Assembly (NCBI GenBank): GCA_020635855.1
Contig: JACJYZ010000004.1
Location: forward strand, 124,001 to 188,000
Direction: 5' to 3'
DNA: 64,000 nt
Source of the DNA: Flavobacteriales bacterium
GTDB lineage: Bacteria; Bacteroidota; Bacteroidia; JACJYZ01
Position 1 is the first letter of the stretch, and every line of letters starts with the position of its first letter. This document shows positions 58,473-64,000 of the stretch, piece after piece. Below the pieces are notes generated by a model. It searched no databases and was not told the DNA's origin. It saw only the letters and a list, made by a program, of their open reading frames with translations. The position numbers and the translations under genes are program-made.

Positions 58473-59431
58473 TGAACTTTCCTTCCCCGGCCGACATCCG
58501 GGAGGCTGCCGAACGGATCCGCCCCTATGCGCATCGTACCCCGGTCATGACATCCGCACAGCTGAACCGGCTGGCGGGCTGCGAACTTCATTTCAAATGC
58601 GAGAACCTGCAACGGATCGGTGCTTTCAAAATCAGGGGCGCCATCAATGCCGTGTTTTCCCTGAGCGACAGCGAAGCCGCCGGTGGTGTGGCTACCCATT
58701 CCAGTGGAAACCATGCACAGGCACTTGCCCTGGCTGCCTCCCTGCGAGGCATCAAGGCCACCATCGTGATGCCCGAGAACGCACCTGCGGTAAAGATCGC
58801 TGCGGTGAAGGGCTATGGCGGAAACATCATCTTTTGCAAACCCACACATGAAGCCCGGGAACGAACGCTGCAGGAATTCCTGGATGCTTCGGGCGGCGAG
58901 CTCATCCATCCTTATAACGACTTCCGGATCATCACCGGCCAGGCCACTGCCGGCATGGAACTGATCGAAGAGATCGGTGCTCCGGATGCGGTGATTGCCC
59001 CGGTAGGCGGTGGCGGACTTTTGTCGGGAACATCCCTTTCCACAACATACTTCGCCCCCGATGCCGATACGTATGGTGCCGAACCGGCACTGGCGGATGA
59101 CGCATACAGAAGCATCCGGGATGGGATCATTCACCCGCCCCTGCCACCTGCCACCATTGCCGACGGTTTGTTGACCGGACTGGGGGAAAAGACCTTTGCC
59201 GTGATCAGTCAACACACCCGACGCATCCTCACCGTGGAAGAAGACACCATCCGGAAAGCCATGCAGTTGCTTATGGAACGAATGAAACTGGTGGTTGAAC
59301 CCAGCGGTGCCGTGGCCCTGGCGGCCGTGCTTCAACATCCCAAAGAATTCTCAGGAAAAAAAGTGGGTGTGATCATTTCCGGTGGCAACCTGGATTTAAG
59401 CCAGATCCCTGTCCTCTTGCAAACAAGCTGA
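58469..59431 (+). CDS. Threonine/serine dehydratase (PLP-dependent)
   Basis: A 320-residue fold-type II PLP enzyme. CENLQRIGAFKIRGAINAV holds the PLP-binding Lys. THSSGNHAQALALAA, the phosphate-binding PVGGGGLLSG and the C-terminal VIISGGNLDLSQ are standard for the threonine dehydratase/serine racemase group. It lacks the C-terminal regulatory ACT-like domain of biosynthetic IlvA, so a catabolic dehydratase or racemase role is likelier. Translationally coupled to the LEA14-like gene. Confidence 0.92.
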   Translation: MMNFPSPADIREAAERIRPYAHRTPVMTSAQLNRLAGCELHFKCENLQRIGAFKIRGAINAVFSLSDSEAAGGVATHSSGNHAQALALAASLRGIKATIVMPENAPAVKIAAVKGYGGNIIFCKPTHEARERTLQEFLDASGGELIHPYNDFRIITGQATAGMELIEEIGAPDAVIAPVGGGGLLSGTSLSTTYFAPDADTYGAEPALADDAYRSIRDGIIHPPLPPATIADGLLTGLGEKTFAVISQHTRRILTVEEDTIRKAMQLLMERMKLVVEPSGAVALAAVLQHPKEFSGKKVGVIISGGNLDLSQIPVLLQTS

Positions 59432-59611
59432 CATCCCAGGACAATCGCGCCATCACATCGTTATGAAGTCTGAATGGTTTGGCATGATGGTTGGTTTATC
59501 TCTCCAACCATGTCACGATTTATCAACAAATTATCGCTTGTACACAGATTTTTGTTAATAACTACGACAAGGAATCCCCATATCCACCAAAATGCTTCCT
59601 TATTTTGCAGT

Positions 59612-60724
59612 ATGGATTGGTACAAAGCGAAATTAAAATTGGTTGCGGGCGCTTTGGCAGTTCTCCCCACTGTTCCCGTTGCATCATTCTCCCAAAGCAT
59701 CACCCAACCCAAAGATGCTGACAAAACGGAGTTCACCGTTGAACAATTCAACGACTTCGATGCAATTTTCATTGGCAAAATTACTGCGGTGGAAGAAGTG
59801 GACAAGGGCTTCTACCTGAAGATCTCCTTCCAGCCTTCAAAGGTATTCAAAGGTTCTTCTGCAGGCCCCATCACCGTATATACCCCTTCCCAAAAAACAC
59901 ACGGATGCGGCATCAAGGCCTTGGCAGGTGAATCCTGGCTGGTCCTGGCCGAACCCGAAACGGATACCCCCGATCGTCTGACCACATCTTACTGTGTTGG
60001 AAGTTCGAAAAAGCTAACCAACAACCCTGTCATCAAAGAGATTGAATTTCTATCCGAACAGCGTGGAGGCTACTTCGAGTGGAAGTATGCAAACGGCAAA
60101 GTCGGAGGCCGCGGAGAAATGGTTGAAGGAAAACCCAACGGAGACTGGGAATACTACTATCCCGATGGGTTTTTGAAGAGCAAGGGTATATACACCAATG
60201 GCCTGAAGGAAGGAGAATGGTCTTACTACGGTCCTTCCAAACTGCTCTATAAAATGAACAATGACCTTGATGTACTGAAAAACATCATGGACAGTTTATG
60301 GCTTACACCCACCACTGCCAAACACCTTGCCGAATCCGGCAACTATAAACTGGAACCGGTTTATGAAGATACCTCCAAACACCAGGTTAGCAGAAGAGGT
60401 GAAGTTAAAAAGGTGGCACACTATAAAGACGGCCGCCCTGACGGAAAAAACATCACCTACTATGACAATGGCCAGATAGAAAAAGAAGAGAATTATATGA
60501 ATGGCCGCCTGCACGGTACCTACATGACCTATTATTCCAATGGTCAGGTGAGCCGCGAGGGCAACTATTCCCAGGGGATCCCAAAAGGCAAATGGGTCGA
60601 TTACAACAAAAATGGATCTGTCAGGCACCAGGCTGTGGATGCGATACCCGCATACCGGGCCACAAAAGACGGGATGGTCCCGATAGTCGAAAAAAAGACT
60701 AACGGAGCAACCTCTATGAAGTAG
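59612..60724 (+). CDS. NTR/TIMP-like domain plus MORN-type repeats
   Basis: A 370-residue exported protein. The signal peptide reaches about SFSQS (residue 29). Residues about 40-135 look like an NTR/TIMP-like domain (FDAIFIGKITAVEEVDKGFYLKISFQPSKVFKG, HGCGIKALAGESWLVLAEP, SYCVG with paired Cys). Then two blocks of MORN/YwqK-like repeats follow (about 165-220 and 270-350; GKPNGDWEYYYPDG, GLKEGEWSYYG, GRPDGKNITYYDNGQ, GRLHGTYMTYYSNGQ, GIPKGKWVDYNKNG). In Bacteroidota such repeats are frequent in surface proteins. The 180 nt upstream are AT-rich with an 8-bp hairpin at 59487-59511. Confidence 0.75.
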   Translation: MDWYKAKLKLVAGALAVLPTVPVASFSQSITQPKDADKTEFTVEQFNDFDAIFIGKITAVEEVDKGFYLKISFQPSKVFKGSSAGPITVYTPSQKTHGCGIKALAGESWLVLAEPETDTPDRLTTSYCVGSSKKLTNNPVIKEIEFLSEQRGGYFEWKYANGKVGGRGEMVEGKPNGDWEYYYPDGFLKSKGIYTNGLKEGEWSYYGPSKLLYKMNNDLDVLKNIMDSLWLTPTTAKHLAESGNYKLEPVYEDTSKHQVSRRGEVKKVAHYKDGRPDGKNITYYDNGQIEKEENYMNGRLHGTYMTYYSNGQVSREGNYSQGIPKGKWVDYNKNGSVRHQAVDAIPAYRATKDGMVPIVEKKTNGATSMK

Positions 60725-60780
60725 AAGGCCGGGGTTGCTCCCCAGGACCTTCAGACTGCAACCCGATTAGGGGACTCTTC

Positions 60781-61503
60781 TCAAATTAACTTCTTCGCTT
60801 TTTTCGCTTCAAACTCTTTCAGGTAGAAAGGCGTGTAATAGGCAGGGTCTTCAAATTCGGCGGCATGCCATTTGCGCAATGCCGTTTCGATCATGTCTTC
60901 CGCGATGGGATATACATCCGCCAGCCATTCGGCCTGCAGCCACTGGTCTCCGAAAGCTTCCCGGCATTTCCGCTCACCATCTCCGAAAAACAACACATTT
61001 CCCTTTTCACGGAATCCCAGTAGATAATCTTCCTGCACCACTTCTGCACGAACATCCCTGCAACGCATTCCGGATGTATCATACACGGCGGCATATACCT
61101 CCATGCGACGGGCATCCAGCATCGCACATAGAAATTGTACATCCGTCAATCGTTGCGGATGGTTCTTTAACACATGTGATACCATTACCTCATGCGTGGG
61201 AACCGAAATCAGCGGAATACCCAACGCATAGCAGAGCCCCTTTGCCGTGGCCACACCGATCCGCAATCCGGTATAAGAACCCGGACCGGCACTGACGGCC
61301 ACCGCGTGCAACCCGGATGGTTCGACCCCAGCATCTTTCAATACTTCCATTACAAAACCGGTAAGCTTTTCTGCATGGGAGAACTGTCTGTCGATGTGGG
61401 ATTGGGTTGTAACCAGTTCCAAACCGGAGGTCAATGCCACCGAGCATGCCAAACCGGATGTTTCCAGATGGAGGATCCGGGGGGTGTTCGTTTGGTCATT
61501 CAC
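60781..61503 (-). CDS. tsaB: tRNA threonylcarbamoyladenosine biosynthesis protein TsaB
   Basis: A 240-residue ASKHA-fold protein that partners TsaD and TsaE in making t6A37 on ANN-decoding tRNAs. LHLETSGLACSVAL (10-23) and VAVSAGPGSYTGLRIGVATAKGLCYAL are signature segments, with MLDARRMEVYAAVYD following. The GTG start is used; ATGs nearby are out of frame. It lies 5 nt downstream of the HlyD-type gene and is probably cotranscribed, though functionally unrelated. Confidence 0.95.
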   Translation of the reverse strand: MNDQTNTPRILHLETSGLACSVALTSGLELVTTQSHIDRQFSHAEKLTGFVMEVLKDAGVEPSGLHAVAVSAGPGSYTGLRIGVATAKGLCYALGIPLISVPTHEVMVSHVLKNHPQRLTDVQFLCAMLDARRMEVYAAVYDTSGMRCRDVRAEVVQEDYLLGFREKGNVLFFGDGERKCREAFGDQWLQAEWLADVYPIAEDMIETALRKWHAAEFEDPAYYTPFYLKEFEAKKAKKLI

Positions 61504-61508
61504 CGGGC

Positions 61509-62885
61509 TTACTTTTCGGAATTGTCGAACAAAGACTCTTTCGAGACCTTTTCAACGAGATCCTGGTCTTTAAGCAGTCGTGAGATCGCATTGTAAGGTG
61601 CAGATATCACCTCATCCCCTTCCTGCAATCCTTTGGTAATTTGGATGTAGGTGTTGTCCTGGATGCCTGTTTCCACTTCCCGCATCACCGCCTTGCCGTC
61701 TTGCAAAAGAAATACATACGACTTGATGTGCACCGGTTCTTTTGCCTTTTGCTGATCTTCTTTCTCCTTCTCTCCTTCTTCCGGTGTGTCATCCCCGGGC
61801 ACACGCCGTTTGCTGCGCAGCATGGTGCTGTCACGGGTGGTCACACATTGAATGGGCACTGTAAGTACATTGTTGGCTGACTCCGTGCGGATCTCCACCG
61901 TGGCAGACATACCTGGCCTGAAAGGAGAGTAATTGGCCTCTTTGCCTTTTGTGAGTGCCTTATAGGATTCCGGCAGAATCCTGATCTTGACCTGGAAGTT
62001 GGTAACCTGGTCCATGCTGAGTCCCTGCGTATTCGCAGAATTGGCAATTTCGGTAACAACACCCTTGAACGTTTTATCCAGGTACGCATCCACCTCAATA
62101 TCAGTTGTGTCTCCCAGTGTCACCCGTACGATGTCATTTTCATTCACCTCCACATTCACCTCCATCGCATCCAGGTTGGCGATACGCAACATTTCCGTTC
62201 CGGCCATCTGGGTGGTTCCCACTACCCTTTCTCCCTGTTCTATGCTCAGGCCGTACACGGTTCCGGAAATAGGTGCGAATATCTCTGTCTTGGCGAGGTT
62301 GTCACGGGCTTCCTTCAAAGCAGCTTCTGCACTCCTCACGGTGAACTCTGCTGCATTCACGTTTTCCTCTGCTGCACGCACATCTGCGGAAGCCGATTCA
62401 AAAGACGCTACCGATGCGTCGAAGTCGGCCTGGGAAATGGCCTTTTTATCCCACAACACCTTGTTGCGTTTGTGGGTGAGCTCTGTATTGATGAAAGCGG
62501 CCTTTACCTGTTCCAGTCGGGCTTTTGAATTGGCAAGGTTCGCACGGCTTGTATTCAGGGATGCCTCCATGCGTTCCACAGCCGACCGGTATACATCCGG
62601 CTTGATGACTGCAATGGGATCATCCTTTTTCAGCATCTGACCTTCCCGGACAAACAGGGAAACGATCTCACCCGATACATCCGGACTGATTTTCACTTCC
62701 GTTTCAGGCTGGATCTTGCCATTTGCAGAAACCGACTCGATGACCGAACGCATATCAGCCTTTTCCGTCGCTACCTTCAGCCCTTTGTGTTGTCCGATCA
62801 CTCCGGATTTCCTTCCTACAATTGCAAAAAGGACCAGAACCACCACGGCACCCAGCAGAATGTATAACAGTTTTTTTGATTTCAT
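61509..62885 (-). CDS. HlyD/MacA-type periplasmic adaptor
   Basis: A 458-residue membrane-fusion protein. An N-terminal anchor helix (about 5-25) is followed by a lipoyl/barrel half (VSANGKIQPETEVKISPDVSGEIVSLFVREGQMLKKDDPIAVI), an alpha-hairpin coiled coil (about 95-205), the return lipoyl segment IFAPISGTVYGLSIEQGERVVGTTQMAG, then beta-barrel and membrane-proximal domains. It forms the bridge of a tripartite efflux pump with the TolC-like protein encoded just upstream. The inner-membrane transporter (ABC MacB or RND) is not in the window. A charged insert (about 360-385, GDDTPEEGEKEKEDQQKAKE) is unusual. Confidence 0.92.
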   Translation of the reverse strand: MKSKKLLYILLGAVVVLVLFAIVGRKSGVIGQHKGLKVATEKADMRSVIESVSANGKIQPETEVKISPDVSGEIVSLFVREGQMLKKDDPIAVIKPDVYRSAVERMEASLNTSRANLANSKARLEQVKAAFINTELTHKRNKVLWDKKAISQADFDASVASFESASADVRAAEENVNAAEFTVRSAEAALKEARDNLAKTEIFAPISGTVYGLSIEQGERVVGTTQMAGTEMLRIANLDAMEVNVEVNENDIVRVTLGDTTDIEVDAYLDKTFKGVVTEIANSANTQGLSMDQVTNFQVKIRILPESYKALTKGKEANYSPFRPGMSATVEIRTESANNVLTVPIQCVTTRDSTMLRSKRRVPGDDTPEEGEKEKEDQQKAKEPVHIKSYVFLLQDGKAVMREVETGIQDNTYIQITKGLQEGDEVISAPYNAISRLLKDQDLVEKVSKESLFDNSEK

Positions 62886-62912
62886 GACCAGGTCAAACGG
62901 TTAGAATGCATA

Positions 62913-64000
62913 TCAGAATGTCAATGGTTTACCGGCATAGTAATCCACGATTTTCAGTTTGAAAAAGTAGTCGTACTTGGCCTGTAGCAGATCGGATCTG
63001 GATTTGGCCAACCTGTTCTTTGTTTCGATATAGGTCACCGCATCCACCAATCCCTGTTCGGCTTTCAGATCGGTGTACCTGAATGCTTCCTGCAGGGCGT
63101 CTGTGCTCTTCTGTGATGCCCGGAATTTGTTGTATGCAGCCGTGGCATCCGCTACAGCCTGCTGCACATCTTTCCTCAACTGATTTCTGGCCTGCTCTTC
63201 ATTGATGTGAGCTTTCTCCAGGGTGATTTTCGCATTGCCAACAGCCGTGCGGGTACGCCACCCGTTCAGGATCGGGATGGAGAGATAAAAACCGATGGCC
63301 TTACTGAAGTTCTGATCGATCTGGTCAGAGAAAGGGGTGATTTCATAGGTACTGGAATAGCTGGGCACCAATACTTCCTGCCCACCCGATGTATACCCGA
63401 TGGTATCCACGCCTGTGAGGGTGATATCTTTTAACTGTTGACGGGCATCGGAATAACCCGATCCGTAAGAAGCGCTGACCGACAGGGTGGGGCTTTGCGC
63501 ACCCCTGGCCATGGCAAGGCTTTTTTCCGCACCCTTCGTCCGGTATTCCGCCGCAGCAATTTCCGGTAAGGTTTGTGCGGCCTTCTCGGACAATACCGTC
63601 GGATTTTCCAGGATGGGCGCTACGTTGTCTACATCCAGCTGTGGCTTCTCGATACTGAAGCCGTCGGTTGAAGGCAATTCCAACCATTGCGCCAGGTTCA
63701 GGTATGCCATGTCCAGCTGGTTGCGGGCATTCACTTCCGCCAGTTGATCCAGGGCGAGTTGTGCCTCCATATCCAGTTCGTTGCCTTTGGCGAGGGCACC
63801 TGCACCCACGAGGTTGCGGGTACGTTCCAGTTGTTTCTCGGAATAGCTGACCTGGTCACTTGCGGTAGACAACAACTCTTGTGCGAACAATACCTGCAGG
63901 TAGCCATTGACCACAGCCAACACAATGTCGTTGCGGTTTTTCTCCAGATCTGCCTGGTCCGCCAGGTGGGTGTATTTGGCTTTTTGTACGTTGTTGATGT
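62913..64000 (-). CDS. TolC family outer membrane efflux protein (5' end outside the window)
   Basis: The reading frame continues beyond the right edge, so the N-terminus and signal peptide are missing; about 362 C-terminal residues are seen. TolC/OEP repeats are visible: NDIVLAVVNGYLQVLFAQELLSTASDQVSYSEKQLERTRNLVGAGALAKG and the second-half counterpart LRKDVQQAVADATAAYNKFRASQKS...AEQGLVDAVTYIETKNRLAKS. LSIPILNGWRTRTAV is the typical equatorial/hinge segment. It provides the outer membrane channel for the HlyD-type adaptor encoded 27 nt downstream. Confidence 0.93.
   Translation of the reverse strand, partial: INNVQKAKYTHLADQADLEKNRNDIVLAVVNGYLQVLFAQELLSTASDQVSYSEKQLERTRNLVGAGALAKGNELDMEAQLALDQLAEVNARNQLDMAYLNLAQWLELPSTDGFSIEKPQLDVDNVAPILENPTVLSEKAAQTLPEIAAAEYRTKGAEKSLAMARGAQSPTLSVSASYGSGYSDARQQLKDITLTGVDTIGYTSGGQEVLVPSYSSTYEITPFSDQIDQNFSKAIGFYLSIPILNGWRTRTAVGNAKITLEKAHINEEQARNQLRKDVQQAVADATAAYNKFRASQKSTDALQEAFRYTDLKAEQGLVDAVTYIETKNRLAKSRSDLLQAKYDYFFKLKIVDYYAGKPLTF

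Noticed and set aside
60726..60752. Hairpin between the MORN gene and tsaB
   Set aside because: The stem has mismatches (AAGG...CCTT and GGGG/CCCC with offsets) and no T-run; not strong enough to call a terminator.

Overview
The window is chromosomal DNA of a member of the Bacteroidota. The evidence is threefold. Lineage-specific genes are present: gldD, gldE, gldN, the DUF4286 protein, a 31-codon AURKAIP1/COX24-type gene and 'SPYSRYGLG' outer membrane proteins. Recurrent TAnnTTTG-type -7 boxes sit upstream of genes, and Shine-Dalgarno sequences are mostly absent. There are many type II lipoproteins with Ser/Ala-Cys lipoboxes. Base composition is near half GC. The gld genes point to gliding or a type IX secretion system (T9SS), and mreBCD-mrdA-rodA to a rod. 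I cannot name a genus.

Layout. 0-0.6 kb: a small GIY-YIG nuclease gene, a tRNA-like hairpin and tRNA-Phe with its terminator. 0.6-8.2 kb (+): an envelope operon, coaX - outer membrane protein - TPR protein - lptC - 56-aa membrane protein - CNNM/CorC protein - ppiD-like foldase. 8.4-15.5 kb (-): purH followed by the elongasome operon mreB-mreC-mreD-mrdA-rodA. 15.6-24.3 kb: an ABC permease, fbp-mfd (-), a GNAT acetyltransferase, an aspartokinase and a higBA toxin-antitoxin pair. 24.6-31.7 kb: rsmA-mgtE-hydroxyacid dehydrogenase (-), small envelope and unknown genes, an orphan histidine kinase coupled to a DUF4286 gene, and msrB. 31.7-37.3 kb: a lone gldN, three unknown exported proteins, and HU - TPR - tiny basic protein - RNase G (-). 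37.4-42.9 kb: mutY-ssb-gldE-gldD (+), heme A synthase and a barrel-less TonB-plug protein. 43.0-53.3 kb: an EamA transporter, rplU-rpmA, serS with two envelope genes, an esterase, an Ada-like repair protein, gpmI and an M20 dipeptidase. 53.3-58.5 kb: a repeat-rich gap, then a five-gene operon of exported proteins and a LEA14-like lipoprotein. 58.5-64 kb: a threonine dehydratase, an NTR/MORN-type protein, and tolC - HlyD-type adaptor - tsaB (-), with tolC running off the right edge.

The most unusual items are these. (1) The 53.85-57.94 kb operon resembles the planctomycete PSCyt1/DUF1549/DUF1553-DUF1501 set, but spread over separate ORFs in a Bacteroidota background; its function is unknown. 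(2) A dispersed 13-bp tandem repeat sits directly at stop codons, forms inverted pairs between convergent genes, and supplies the predicted C-terminal tail of Mfd. (3) An 8-bp repeat starts inside the aspartokinase stop codon. (4) The 31-codon and 56-codon genes are easily missed. (5) gldN and the TonB plug are each found without their usual partners. Everything else reads as ordinary housekeeping. Functions are assigned by reading motifs in translated sequence; no database search was possible.
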